Counted from the stretch's first letter, positions 28,277-38,054 are shown. The stretch: DNA of 64,000 nucleotides from Acinetobacter terrestris (GCF_004331155.1 NZ_SJNZ01000015.1:1-64000), one strand, 5' to 3'. Made by a program: numbers and translations. Notes: generated from the letters alone by a model not told the origin.

Positions 28277-29494
28277 TCAATAAATCGGTGAAGGGGTATG
28301 ATTCACCAATTCCAGATAATTTCGGACCTGATTTCTGCCCTGCCGTTTAGCCAGATATAAAGCCCGATCAGCTAGACGAATGGTCTGTTCTTTATTTAAA
28401 GTGCTTTGAGAAAGTGCTACCCCAAAACTTGCACTCATTTTCAAAATCTCTTTTGTTTCTAACTGAATTTCTTCCTGCTCAATTATTTTACGACAACGTT
28501 CTGCAATCTCGATCGCTTGCTGTAAATTTTGTTCTTTTAAAATCAGGATAAACTCTTCGCCACCAAAACGCCCAACGATATCCTGTTCCCGTGTCGTGGC
28601 AGACAAAATTGCTGCAACCCGTTGCAAAACGATATCTCCAACTTCATGACCATATTGGTCATTGATGAGTTTAAAATGATCCAGATCCAGTAAAATGACC
28701 GCATAAGCGGTTTTTTTCTTGCGTTCTAAAGCGCTGAGTTGTTCGCCAATATAACGGCGGTTAAATACGTTGGTCAGGACATCGGTTTGGCTCATTCTTT
28801 TAATGTTTCTTTCACGTCGACGCCATTGCGAAAGTAAAATTTCAAAAAACAAAATCGAAACCAGCAAGATCGGCAGATAGACTTCCGCCATACTTCCGAT
28901 CCAGAATTCATTATGATAAAACTCACCATTTGTCAGTGCGTCACTAAACAAAGGCGCATAACGAATCACCCCGTTAAAAGTTAAGTAACTAATAACGATG
29001 GTAAAAATAAGAGCGGGAATCGCAATACTATAAATAATTTTTCGTGAATAAAAGACCAGACCAATCAGGACGATATTAACAAAACCGGCAATAGTCGCAG
29101 GACTATAAATCCCGATGGTATAGCCCGCATAAATCATGGCACCACCAAAAAACATCGGTGAAAAATAAGAAATAAATTTACGGAACTTTCTATTTCTTTT
29201 ATATCTGAAGCTAACCGCAATCATGACGACAAAAATGGTTAAAGTCACCAATACACTGCCAATACGGATCAAGAAAAAGTCAGGATTAATCCAGACTCTA
29301 TCCTCTTCCGAGAAATAACTGAACAGATACCATTTAATCGCACTGACTTGACATAACGCGCCAAAAATCAGGAGTAAAACCCCTTTATCAAAATTAGGCC
29401 AGTTAATAATTAAATTATCTGATTCATGGATATGAAACCTAAATCTGCCCCAATAATGCAAAACCAGTGCATATATTTTTTTAAACAAGTTCAT
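28277..29494 (-). CDS. membrane-anchored diguanylate cyclase (GGDEF)
   Basis: Synthesises cyclic di-GMP. From ATG 29494 the 405 residues carry about six membrane helices (roughly 35-225) with no recognisable sensory domain, then a GGDEF domain (about 235-395). The active site is GGEEF near 311-315, and an RxxD inhibitory site (REQD) lies exactly five residues before it, so product inhibition is expected. The metal-binding LLDLDHFKLIND is intact. A TTG at 29554 would add 20 residues of poor quality. No EAL domain follows. Confidence 0.9.
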   Translation of the reverse strand: MNLFKKIYALVLHYWGRFRFHIHESDNLIINWPNFDKGVLLLIFGALCQVSAIKWYLFSYFSEEDRVWINPDFFLIRIGSVLVTLTIFVVMIAVSFRYKRNRKFRKFISYFSPMFFGGAMIYAGYTIGIYSPATIAGFVNIVLIGLVFYSRKIIYSIAIPALIFTIVISYLTFNGVIRYAPLFSDALTNGEFYHNEFWIGSMAEVYLPILLVSILFFEILLSQWRRRERNIKRMSQTDVLTNVFNRRYIGEQLSALERKKKTAYAVILLDLDHFKLINDQYGHEVGDIVLQRVAAILSATTREQDIVGRFGGEEFILILKEQNLQQAIEIAERCRKIIEQEEIQLETKEILKMSASFGVALSQSTLNKEQTIRLADRALYLAKRQGRNQVRNYLELVNHTPSPIY

Positions 29495-29572
29495 AGACTT
29501 AATTACTATATTTATAATTTCTAAGTTTTTTATTGCCTTATATTTATAGCACAAAAATCAAACAATTGAGAT

Positions 29573-30052
29573 TTATATTCGCTGAATAAACAGTATTCCA
29601 TCCAAATGATCGACTTCATGTTGCACAATCCTTGCAGGAAAACCTGTATAGATCGTTTCCACTTGTTCACCTTGCAGTGTTAAATAACGCACTTTAATCG
29701 TTTCCGCCCTAGCCACTTGTCCACGCTCATCGGGAACACTTAAACAGCCCTCTTCACCCAGAACAGTTGCTTCAGATTTTTCTAAAATTTCAGGGTTGAC
29801 CATCACCACTGTATCCATTTCAGGCGCATCGGGATAACGCAGGTTAGGACGTGAAGCGACAATAATCACCCGTTTAGAAACATAAACCTGAGGGGCAGCA
29901 ATACCTACACCATTACGTTCCGTCATGGTGTCATGCATGGCTTCAACAAGTTGATTTAACCATTCACTGTTCAGCTCAGATTTGGCCACTTCAGCCGCGG
30001 CTAAGGTCAAAATAGTTTCGCCATGCTGGGCTACAGCTAAAATAGTACTCAT
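29573..30052 (-). CDS. def: peptide deformylase
   Basis: Removes the formyl group from nascent proteins. The 159-residue metalloenzyme has all three motifs: GVGIAAPQ (motif I), EEGCLSVP (motif II, metal-binding cysteine) and HEVDHLDG (motif III, two histidines and the catalytic glutamate). It is not next to fmt, which is the usual partner of the housekeeping def, so this may be a second deformylase. Confidence 0.93.
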   Translation of the reverse strand: MSTILAVAQHGETILTLAAAEVAKSELNSEWLNQLVEAMHDTMTERNGVGIAAPQVYVSKRVIIVASRPNLRYPDAPEMDTVVMVNPEILEKSEATVLGEEGCLSVPDERGQVARAETIKVRYLTLQGEQVETIYTGFPARIVQHEVDHLDGILFIQRI

Positions 30053-30296
30053 AAGTTCTTCCCAGGTTTGGATATCTTGGATATAAAGTTAAATCTATTT
30101 TTTTAATCACAAATGTTTTAAATCACAAATTCTGCATAAATTTTAACGCTAAAAAACAGATCTATCCTATGCAATTTTAATCTTTGTATTTCACCTTTCC
30201 TGCAAATTGGGACTAGTGACCCTTAAGCCAATCTTTTAAGCCCATTTTAATTTTACCTGGTTATAATCAGCTTAAATCCTTTATAAATATAAAATA

Positions 30297-30500
30297 ATGA
30301 CCACAGCCCAACTCCTTCTTGGTGTTCTTTTTAGTTCCATAGGCTTAGGCTATTTCCTGTATGGAAAAAAGCAGAAAGTTACTGTGCCCTTGCTGTGTGG
30401 CTTGGTCCTGATGATCTTTCCCTATTTTGTGGAAAATACCGCGATGCTCACAACAATTGGCATCATTTTGTCTCTTTTACCTTACTTTGTAAGGCTCTAA
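30297..30500 (+). CDS. small two-helix membrane protein
   Basis: A 67-residue protein with two or three hydrophobic segments (about 3-22, 28-45 and 48-65) separated by the basic turn YGKKQKV. Such short proteins are conserved in gammaproteobacteria and sometimes named as amino acid transport proteins without evidence. It stands alone between def and the MHS transporter. No Shine-Dalgarno sequence is obvious at ATG 30297. Function unknown. Confidence 0.65.
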   Translation: MTTAQLLLGVLFSSIGLGYFLYGKKQKVTVPLLCGLVLMIFPYFVENTAMLTTIGIILSLLPYFVRL

Positions 30501-30622
30501 TATCCACACGGATCACGCGTGCTTATTCATAAATTTAAGTTGTTGCACTCAAAAGAAAGATTAATTTTTTATATAGATAGCAATTGATTAAAATCAAAAC
30601 TTTACCACTATTTGTACATGCG

Positions 30623-31963
30623 ATGACCAATACAACCAGCACGGAAGCGCCTGCACGTCTAAGCAGTGAAGATAAACGCACCCTTGGGCTTTCCTCTCTC
30701 GGTGGTGCACTCGAATTCTATGACTTTGTCATTTATGTCTTTTATGCCAAAATCATTTCTGAACTGTTTTTCCCAACTGGCTTAAGTCCCTTTTGGGCGA
30801 TGCTGAACACCTACGGTATTTTTGCCGCAGGTTACTTCTTCCGCCCACTCGGTGGCGTGGTCATGGCACATTTTGGTGACATGATTGGACGTAAACGTTT
30901 ATTCAGCCTGTCCATTTTACTGATGGCGCTGCCGACCTTAATGATTGGTGTGATGCCGACCTTTGAAAGCATTGGTTATGCCGCACCATTATTGTTATTG
31001 CTGATGCGCGTAGTCCAAGGTATTGCCATTGGTGGAGAAATTCCTGCGGCCTGGACTTTCGTTTCTGAGCATGTGCCCGCGAAGAAAATTGGTTTTGCCA
31101 ACGGCTTGCTCACCGCAGGTCTATCTTTAGGGATATTGCTCGGTGCATTGATGTCCTTGTTTATTTCCATCAAATTTTCAGAAACAGAAATTCATGACTG
31201 GGCGTGGCGCGTTCCCTTTATTGCCGGTGGTATTTTTGGTTTAGTCGCCCTGTATTTGCGTAGCTATTTAAAAGAAACCCCTGTATTTAAGGCAATGCAG
31301 GCCCGTAAAGAACTGTCTAAAGAAATGCCGGTAAAACAGGTTTTAGCAGAACATAAAATGGCTGTCGTGATTGGGATGTTATTTACCTGGTTCCTGACTG
31401 GCTGTGTGGTGGTACTGATTTTAGCGATGCCAAACCTGTTGGTGGGTGCTTTTGGTTTTGAACGTGCCGATGCCTTTAAAATGCAAAGTGCCGCAATTGT
31501 CATGCAAATGCTGGGTTGTATTCTGGCAGGACTTCTCGCTGACCGTTTTGGCGCAGGCAAAGTGATTTTATTCGGCTCGCTTGCTGTCGCGATCATTGCA
31601 GGCGTTTTTTATAACAGCTTAGGACATGTCGCTCCATCCACCGTGTTCATGCTGTACATGTTGCTTGGATTATTTTCAGGGACGGTAGGCATGGTGTCTT
31701 ACAGTATGGTGAAAATGTTCCCAGCGCAAATCCGCTTCTCGGGCATTTCATTTTCCTATAATGTTGCCTATGCCATAGCCGGCGGTATTACTTTGCCCTT
31801 AGTGCAATGGTTAAGCTTATATAGCAATATTGGTGCAATGTATTACATTTGGGTGGTGTGCTTGGTCTCGTTCTTTACTGCGATGCTGTATAGAGCCAAA
31901 TTTGAAAAACAGGATTTAGCAGTATCTGCAATTTCTACAGCGCAGAACAGCATAAAAGATTAA
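30623..31963 (+). CDS. MHS-family MFS transporter (metabolite:proton symporter)
   Basis: A 446-residue, 12-helix transporter. It begins TLGLSSLGGALEFYDFVIYVF, the N-terminal signature of the ShiA/ProP-type MHS family, followed by RPLGGVVMAHFGDMIGRKR between helices 2 and 3 and by GIAIGGEIPAAWTFVSEH. Substrates of this family are organic acids, betaine or shikimate; this one cannot be assigned. ATG 30623 is preferred to a TTG at 30584 because the extra residues lie outside the family start. Confidence 0.9.
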   Translation: MTNTTSTEAPARLSSEDKRTLGLSSLGGALEFYDFVIYVFYAKIISELFFPTGLSPFWAMLNTYGIFAAGYFFRPLGGVVMAHFGDMIGRKRLFSLSILLMALPTLMIGVMPTFESIGYAAPLLLLLMRVVQGIAIGGEIPAAWTFVSEHVPAKKIGFANGLLTAGLSLGILLGALMSLFISIKFSETEIHDWAWRVPFIAGGIFGLVALYLRSYLKETPVFKAMQARKELSKEMPVKQVLAEHKMAVVIGMLFTWFLTGCVVVLILAMPNLLVGAFGFERADAFKMQSAAIVMQMLGCILAGLLADRFGAGKVILFGSLAVAIIAGVFYNSLGHVAPSTVFMLYMLLGLFSGTVGMVSYSMVKMFPAQIRFSGISFSYNVAYAIAGGITLPLVQWLSLYSNIGAMYYIWVVCLVSFFTAMLYRAKFEKQDLAVSAISTAQNSIKD

Positions 31964-31972
31964 TCATTCATA

Positions 31973-32003
31973 AAAAAAGCCCTTTACTCAAAGGGCTTTT
32001 TAT
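31973..32003. terminator. bidirectional terminator
   Basis: AAAAAGCCCTTT / AAAGGGCTTTTT with a four-base loop between the convergent transporter and DUF2505 genes. Confidence 0.87.
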
Positions 32004-32008
32004 CATCA

Positions 32009-32506
32009 TCAAGCAGAGAGGTTTTTCTTTAATTCATCTTCAACAATCTGGATTTCCACATCACTGAATTTACGAATTTCCCCTTCAGCATGCTTTTCTA
32101 GCATACCCGCAACCAACGGGACCTTAATCTGAACCTGCCAATTTAAGGTGATATGAATTTGCTTATCATCCCCTGTCACGAAACGTTCACAGTTCGCTTG
32201 CAAAGGCAGATTTGCACCTAATTCTATGGTCGAAGTTAAAGCTTCTAAATTGGTGATATCGGTACGTTTTAAACGAAATGCATCTTTAAGCAGTTTTTTG
32301 GCAATATCCGGAATTTTTACATCCAAATTATAGGCACGGCGTAAAGTATAGGTATTGCCCTGAATTTTAGATTCAATAATTTCTAATTTTTCACCGGGTA
32401 TACGTCTACACACGGCTTCGTGCAAAGCTGTATTTGATGCAATTCGTTTAAATTCATCAATCGAAACTCCCTGAATTGTAGAATTTACAGTAAAACGATG
32501 TGCCAT
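32009..32506 (-). CDS. DUF2505-domain protein
   Basis: A 165-residue soluble protein resembling DUF2505, which has an SRPBCC/START-like helix-grip fold with a possible lipid or hydrophobic-ligand pocket. It begins MAHRFTVNSTIQGVSIDEFKRI, typical of the family. AGGATAGAG precedes the ATG. Biochemical role unknown. It is the last gene before the MHS transporter terminator. Confidence 0.8.
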   Translation of the reverse strand: MAHRFTVNSTIQGVSIDEFKRIASNTALHEAVCRRIPGEKLEIIESKIQGNTYTLRRAYNLDVKIPDIAKKLLKDAFRLKRTDITNLEALTSTIELGANLPLQANCERFVTGDDKQIHITLNWQVQIKVPLVAGMLEKHAEGEIRKFSDVEIQIVEDELKKNLSA

Positions 32507-32566
32507 CTCTCTATCCTTTATTTTTTTATTGGTGGTTTTGAATACTTATAAACCATTCGATGATCA

Positions 32567-32915
32567 CTAATCTAGTGCATTTGGTCGCTGTTTATTTAAT
32601 TGAATTTTAGTGAAGCTGTCATTGACCGCATAGAGCGAACTATTGATCATATACGCCACAGCGTATTTCAATTTTCTCGCAGCAGGAAATACTGAGGAAA
32701 TGGTTTCTATATTCAATGATTGCATAGAATTGTTCAGCACCATCATCCAAGCCTGTCGCTGTCCATATGCTGCCTTTGGGAAAATCATTTAGCCACTCGG
32801 CTTTATAAAAATCTGAGACTGAATCGAAGTTGATATAGTCTTCAGGCGCAGCTTGAATCCGTGATGCCATTTCATCAAATTGCTTTAATTGATGTTGAAC
32901 GAAATCAATCAGCAT
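32567..32915 (-). pseudogene. small hypothetical gene, possibly frameshifted
   Basis: The frame from ATG 32915 encodes 91 residues (to 32640), including EWLNDFPKGSIWTATGLDDGAEQFYAIIEYRN in pieces typical of a real small protein. Near 32690-32700 the overlapping frame becomes equally protein-like and continues to 32567 (KLKYAVAYMINSSLYAVNDSF and onwards). Either the 91-residue product is complete, or a one-base indel splits a gene of about 115 residues. I recognise no family. Confidence 0.45.
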
Positions 32916-32947
32916 AGCAATCAATCCAAGTGCGCTATAAAATATCT

Positions 32948-33532
32948 TTATACACCCTTAAAATGCGTGATTGCCTGTTTCTTTTTCACTTGTTCCCACT
33001 GCCACCAGCCAAAAGCAGCCAGACCGACAAAAGCGGCATACAAACCTGCAGTCAGAAATAAATCTTTATAAATAAACATGCCCACATAAATGATATCGAC
33101 AAAAACCCACAAGATCCAAGTCGCAATATGTTTACGGCTCGTCCAATAGGTGGCCAGTAAACTGAAAGCCGCCAATTGTGAATCCAGCATCGGCACGGCC
33201 GCATCGGTAAAATGTTTTAAAGTTAAACCGAAAATCAAACCGCCCACTGCTGCAAGTAGCATCTGGAAAATCACGATTTTACTGGCAATCGGTTCAATCC
33301 GGATTTCATGATCTTGCTGTTTGCCCTTCAGCCAGTGATAGAAACCATAAAAGTTCACCCCCATAAAAAAGAACTGCAAGATGGTTTCTCCATACAGCTT
33401 AAATTCATAAAATAAATAAGCATATAAAACAAAGGCTGCGAAGTTAAACCACCAACACCACATATTTCGTTTAATGGTCAATGTCACCCCAATAAGACTG
33501 ATAATGACCGCAACAATTTCTAAAGGTGACAT
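32948..33532 (-). CDS. pnuC: nicotinamide riboside transporter PnuC
   Basis: A 194-residue membrane protein with about seven helices. The PnuC signature is present: QFFFMGVNFYGFYHWLKG in the middle and ATWILWVFVDIIYVGMFIYKDL near the C-terminus. It imports nicotinamide riboside for NAD salvage. No nadR or NrtR regulator is adjacent. Confidence 0.9.
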   Translation of the reverse strand: MSPLEIVAVIISLIGVTLTIKRNMWCWWFNFAAFVLYAYLFYEFKLYGETILQFFFMGVNFYGFYHWLKGKQQDHEIRIEPIASKIVIFQMLLAAVGGLIFGLTLKHFTDAAVPMLDSQLAAFSLLATYWTSRKHIATWILWVFVDIIYVGMFIYKDLFLTAGLYAAFVGLAAFGWWQWEQVKKKQAITHFKGV

Positions 33533-33753
33533 AGCAATAAACAGGTAGGTAAACAGTGCTGCTATTATGGAAAAAATAGCGCTGAACGCAAGATAAATTA
33601 TATCAATTCAGTCCCTCAATCTGACGGATGCCACAACTTTTTAGAACTATGATCTGTCACTTCAATACAAATTAAAAAGTAGCCTGCCCAGATTTGACAG
33701 TTTTCTAACGCTCGTTTAGAAGTATAAAAATTAATTACGCCAGGAGAGTAAAA

Positions 33754-34539
33754 ATGTCACAACAACAAGGAAAAGTCAGCCGGGAAATCCGTGGGTCGCT
33801 GTTGTTGATTGGACTCGACCGGGCGACAAAAAGAAATGCCTTTGATAGCCATCTGATTCATGACTTATCACTGGCCTTAACCGAATATGAAGACCATCCA
33901 GAATTACGCTGTGCTGTGATCTTCGCTCATGGCGATCACTTTACTGCAGGCCTGGATCTGGTTGAGTTACAACCCAAATTGAGCAGTGGCATATTTAGCT
34001 ACGATGAACATCAGATCAATCCATGGGGAACCAGCGGACGTCAGCGAAAAAAGCCGGTCATTGTTGCGGTACAGGGCTTTTGCTATACCGCAGGTATCGA
34101 GTTGATGCTGAATGCCGATATCGTAATTGCACAGGACAATAGCCAGTTTGCACAAATGGAAGTTCAGCGCGGTATTTTACCTTTTGGTGGTGCAACGGTG
34201 CGTTTTGTACAGGCGGCGGGCTGGTCTAAAGCCATGCGCTACTTACTCACTGGAGATACCTTCGATGCACAAACGGCACTCGACTTAAACCTGATCAATG
34301 AAATCACCCGTGAAGCACCACTTAACCGAGCGATTGAACTGGCGGAGCGTATTGCACAAGCCGCGCCACTCGCGGTACAGGCCACGCTTGCCTCTGCCAA
34401 AGAAGCCGCTGAACATGGGGCAGAAACCGCATTTTCCAATTTACAACAACACCTCAGCCCACTGTTAAATACTCAAGATGTACAGGAGGGTGTCATGGCA
34501 ATGCTGCAACGGCGTGCACCCGAATTTAAAGGTCAATGA
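33754..34539 (+). CDS. enoyl-CoA hydratase/isomerase (crotonase) family protein
   Basis: A 261-residue crotonase-fold enzyme. The oxyanion hole glycines are in FAHGDHFTAGLDL and VQGFCYTAGIELMLNADIV, with acyl-CoA binding residues following. The glutamate positions usual for hydratases are not clearly both present (the second region reads MEVQRGILPFGGATVRF), so the reaction could be hydration, isomerisation or hydrolysis. AGGAGA lies eight bases before ATG 33754. Single-gene unit, without adjacent beta-oxidation genes. Confidence 0.88.
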   Translation: MSQQQGKVSREIRGSLLLIGLDRATKRNAFDSHLIHDLSLALTEYEDHPELRCAVIFAHGDHFTAGLDLVELQPKLSSGIFSYDEHQINPWGTSGRQRKKPVIVAVQGFCYTAGIELMLNADIVIAQDNSQFAQMEVQRGILPFGGATVRFVQAAGWSKAMRYLLTGDTFDAQTALDLNLINEITREAPLNRAIELAERIAQAAPLAVQATLASAKEAAEHGAETAFSNLQQHLSPLLNTQDVQEGVMAMLQRRAPEFKGQ

Positions 34540-35005
34540 TTTAAAAACCAATAACTTAAAAACTAATAATTTAAAATTAGTCATCTAAAAGTGAAGCGTC
34601 TAAATCCAGTAAAAACTGGTATTTTTAACCCTGTATTTTGAAAAGAGTGATGAACGCGCGCACTGTTTTTAAGACATGTAGTCAAATTTTGTTAAGTCGG
34701 GATTCTTTCGATTAAAGCAGTGTATTAATCGAACAATATTTTAATACATTCAAGCTATTTTCCGTATTCGGAAATGGCGTTCTATTCCCTATTTAAAATT
34801 CAATTTACAGAAAATGAAGCTAAAATTTTAGCCAAGAATTGCTAGCCGATTTTGAAGGAGTGATTTTAATGGATCACCTGAATGAAGACCTGCTCTATCC
34901 TGATCAGGTGAAGTAACGCATTCTAAGACAACTGCATACTGCCAGAGATATATAGCATTTTATCCTTTAGCTAAAAATATGTGGTACTCAAGTGCATCAT
35001 TTTGA
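34540..35005. other. intergenic region with hairpin and leader-like ORF
   Basis: A weak hairpin (CCAGT / ACTGG then TATTTTT, 34606-34626) may terminate the crotonase transcript. A 15-codon frame at 34869-34916 lies behind an excellent GAAGGAG Shine-Dalgarno, and contains an inverted repeat TCACCTGA / TCAGGTGA (34874-34881 and 34904-34911). The rest is AT-rich and featureless. Confidence 0.45.
34869..34916 (+). CDS. possible 15-residue leader peptide
   Basis: ATG GAT CAC runs to TAA after 15 codons (MDHLNEDLLYPDQVK). GAAGGAG sits eight bases upstream, better than most true genes nearby. No downstream gene on the same strand follows closely, so a classic attenuator is unlikely. It may be the stub of a deleted gene or a genuine micropeptide. 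Confidence 0.2.
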   Translation: MDHLNEDLLYPDQVK

Positions 35006-35488
35006 TCAAGCATGACTATGCAAATCTTTCATTTCAAATTTATGCTCTTCCCCGAAACGGTCGACATGGGTATAAAACACCCCGTAACGTCCTACATAAT
35101 ATTCCAAAGACTGATCATAGAAGGTCCAGTAAATAGACCATTCACCTAAATCCAGCTTTCGAATCTGGGTCTGGGTTTTGGCTGGCATTTTTCTTAATAC
35201 ATCTTCTTGAACCACAATCGCCTGACTCAAATTTCGTTCAGTCAATTCGCGCTCAAAAAATATTTGGCACACCCCATCAAATAATTGCTGTTCATATTCC
35301 TCTACTTCATCGATACGTGCTTCATAGTTTGACAATGGCTTGGTGGATATAGCGGCAGTTTTATCCATATCGGCTAACTGCTTGATTTTGAATTGCTGAT
35401 AATGTTGATTAATATAAAATTTTAAAAATATTTTCCAAAGCCCAATGCACCCCAAGAAAAGACACAACCACACAAGTATTTTTATCAT
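35006..35488 (-). CDS. hypothetical single-pass membrane protein
   Basis: A 160-residue protein with one N-terminal membrane helix (about 4-24) and a soluble remainder. The mature part is acidic and helical (NYEARIDEVEEYEQQLFDGV) and ends with a beta-rich portion (GEWSIYWTFYDQSLEYYVGRYG). It is not recognised. It is transcribed from its own promoter, about 120 bases from the next gene. Confidence 0.6.
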   Translation of the reverse strand: MIKILVWLCLFLGCIGLWKIFLKFYINQHYQQFKIKQLADMDKTAAISTKPLSNYEARIDEVEEYEQQLFDGVCQIFFERELTERNLSQAIVVQEDVLRKMPAKTQTQIRKLDLGEWSIYWTFYDQSLEYYVGRYGVFYTHVDRFGEEHKFEMKDLHSHA

Positions 35489-35628
35489 AGCGTCACTCTC
35501 ACGAGTAAATAGTTGTTATTTTTATATTTATAAAACAATTTGAATAAAATTCATACAATTTTTAAAATATTATGTGTTTAAAGTTAAAGTCTATTTTGAG
35601 TTTTATTCAGTCTTTTTAGTTTTCAGCG

Positions 35629-37503
35629 CTAAGCTCGAAGGGCTTGATACTGGTCCCGACCGGCACCTTTAGCGGCATAAAGCTGAACATCGGCAGCCTT
35701 CATCAGTTCATGAATATCAGCATAGGGATGATTTCGATCCATCCACGCCACTCCCATACTTAAGGTCACATATTGTTTTTGGTCGGGTCTATTTACATGT
35801 TCCAGTTGTGCCTGTCTGACTGCATTTAGCACCTGCTGCAATACCTTTAACACCACTTCACTGGGAACATTATGCAGAATGACTGCAAACTCTTCCCCGC
35901 CATAGCGGGCCACATAAGCTGAAGGTGGCAAGGCCTGTTGTATAATCTTGACTAAGTCTTGCAAAATCACGTCACCTTTCAAGTGACCGTAGTAATCATT
36001 ATAATTTTTAAAATAATCTACATCTAACATGGCAAATGCCAAAGTACTATTGCTGTGATTTTTTGTCAGGGTAAATAAACGCTGAATTTCATCATTTAAT
36101 GCACGGCGGTTAAATGCCCCGGTCAGTGCATCCACTTGAATCTGGTGTTCTAACTGTTCATTTAACTGATGTAATTGCGAAGTACGCTCTTGTACTTTTT
36201 GATCTAAGGAACTATTTAATTCGAGTAAATTATTATTAAGCTGCTCAACATGATGAATATGCTGTGCATAATTTTTGGACTGTTGGAACATAATCAGCAA
36301 AGCATAAAAGCTGGTTGATATAAAGGACAGGTTAAATGAATCAATGAAATTAAGTGTCAGTAAAAAGTCATGCAGAAAAGTGCTACATAATAAAATCACC
36401 GCCCAAAAATTAATGGTCGAATATTGTTCTTTCAATTTCACGGTTAAATAAAAACCATAGGCAAAATTAAACAACACCACGGGGCTAAATAAAAAACTAT
36501 AAAATGCTAAACGCTCAAAAACTTCTGGTTGAGTAAATAGGGTAAGAATAATATCAACAACAAATATCGACATTGAAATAAAATAAACAATTGGGTGCAA
36601 ATAACGCCAATTGAGCAAAAACATATAGGTCAGAAAAAAAGCGATGGCAAAATAGGTAAACAGATATTCTAAGCGCAGCCCCCAAATCCAGCTTAAATTT
36701 GTAAATGTGGTATAGGCATAAGGTGCAGAAAATAAATTATGCAAAGCAAGGAACACGATAAAAATACCAAAGACAAATACCCTGATACTGCTCCGATCCA
36801 CTTTTCCCTGAAAAACTGAAAACATCAGGGTAAATATACCAACCCCCAATACTGCGCCACATATTAAGCCAATGCTCATCATTAGCTGCTGAAACTGGCG
36901 AGTAACGGTGGTACCGATGCCAATCCGCATCGAATTTTCTAAACCGCCATGCAAATGATTAAAATTGGAAGCTTGAATGCTCAGGGTAAAATATTCTTGT
37001 TTTGAGACAAAATAAGCGATTTTAGGTGCATTTTCTGTTCGGTGACTGTTTTTATCTTTTCCCACTTCGCCTAAACGCAAGATGAAGTCGCCATTCAAAT
37101 ACATACGGTAAGCACCATATTGATTGGGAAGAAAAATGGCAATACGGCGTCCAATATATTGTTTTGGTAGTTTAAAATGCCCAATAAATGTGCCGTAGTT
37201 TTTATTGGTGCCGGTAAGTTGTTTAAAGGAAATGGGTAAAGTCACCGTTTCAGATTTTAAAACTGAACTGGGTTTGATAATGAATTGTTGAGAATAATAC
37301 TGCCATGATCCTTTTAAGGGAGCAGTGCGGTTTTCAGTAAACTCAACTTGATTCAGGCCTTCTAGTTGTAAATAATAAGCCTCAGAGGCTAGCTCATATT
37401 GTGCCCATGCGTGTTTTTGCCACATGAATATACCTATACATGCGATCAGGAAAATCTTTAAAAAATATATTAAATTATGGATCTTATCCAAAAAGTGAAT
37501 CAC
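35629..37503 (-). CDS. 7TMR-DISM diguanylate cyclase
   Basis: A 624-residue cyclic-di-GMP synthase. After an N-terminal signal-like helix comes a periplasmic jelly-roll 7TMR-DISM domain (about 45-195), seven membrane helices (about 205-405), a coiled-coil linker (about 415-460) and a GGDEF domain (about 465-620). The catalytic motif is GGEEF (ARYGGEEFAVIL), but no RxxD inhibitory site lies five residues upstream, unlike the cyclase at 28277-29494. DISM domains usually bind carbohydrate-like ligands; the ligand is unknown. Confidence 0.9.
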   Translation of the reverse strand: MIHFLDKIHNLIYFLKIFLIACIGIFMWQKHAWAQYELASEAYYLQLEGLNQVEFTENRTAPLKGSWQYYSQQFIIKPSSVLKSETVTLPISFKQLTGTNKNYGTFIGHFKLPKQYIGRRIAIFLPNQYGAYRMYLNGDFILRLGEVGKDKNSHRTENAPKIAYFVSKQEYFTLSIQASNFNHLHGGLENSMRIGIGTTVTRQFQQLMMSIGLICGAVLGVGIFTLMFSVFQGKVDRSSIRVFVFGIFIVFLALHNLFSAPYAYTTFTNLSWIWGLRLEYLFTYFAIAFFLTYMFLLNWRYLHPIVYFISMSIFVVDIILTLFTQPEVFERLAFYSFLFSPVVLFNFAYGFYLTVKLKEQYSTINFWAVILLCSTFLHDFLLTLNFIDSFNLSFISTSFYALLIMFQQSKNYAQHIHHVEQLNNNLLELNSSLDQKVQERTSQLHQLNEQLEHQIQVDALTGAFNRRALNDEIQRLFTLTKNHSNSTLAFAMLDVDYFKNYNDYYGHLKGDVILQDLVKIIQQALPPSAYVARYGGEEFAVILHNVPSEVVLKVLQQVLNAVRQAQLEHVNRPDQKQYVTLSMGVAWMDRNHPYADIHELMKAADVQLYAAKGAGRDQYQALRA

Positions 37504-37630
37504 TCTTAAATTATGTTTACCTCTTTCTTAATGTAGCGATAAAAAAATAAAACTCAAATAATTTTTCATGTATTTGCAAGATCTATCCCTGTATCTTGCA
37601 GAATATTTTTTGAACAGAGATTAATGAATT

Positions 37631-37969
37631 TTAATCACGTGTTTTGACGTCAAATAATTCAATTTCAAAAATAAGGTTTGAGTTGGCAGGAATGATTTTG
37701 CCCATTTTCCGTTCACCATAAGCCAAATGTGCAGGAACCAACAATTTACGTTTACCGCCCACTTTCATGCCCATAATGCCCTGATCCCAGCCCTTGATCA
37801 CTCGACCAGTCCCAATCACGGTTTCAAAGTAATTGCCACGGTCAATAGAGGAATCAAACTTGGTTCCATCTTCCAGCCAGCCTGTGTAATGTGTGGTAAT
37901 CAGCGCACCTTTAACGGCTTCCTTACCTTCGCCTACTTTTAAATCAATAATTTCAAGTTCGTTGATCAT
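37631..37969 (-). CDS. FKBP-type peptidyl-prolyl isomerase
   Basis: A 112-residue single-domain FKBP with no signal peptide, therefore cytoplasmic. The active site residues are readable: HYTGWLEDGTKFDSS, VIKGWDQGIMGMKVGGKR, and the C-terminal IPANSNLIFEIELFDV. It accelerates proline isomerisation in folding. Stand-alone gene. Confidence 0.93.
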   Translation of the reverse strand: MINELEIIDLKVGEGKEAVKGALITTHYTGWLEDGTKFDSSIDRGNYFETVIGTGRVIKGWDQGIMGMKVGGKRKLLVPAHLAYGERKMGKIIPANSNLIFEIELFDVKTRD

Positions 37970-38054
37970 GGTTATTTACCTGAGAGGAGCATAAAATTCA
38001 AAGCTCAGTATAAACCGGATTGCTCTGTTTTTTTAAGTCTGGGCCATTGATGGG

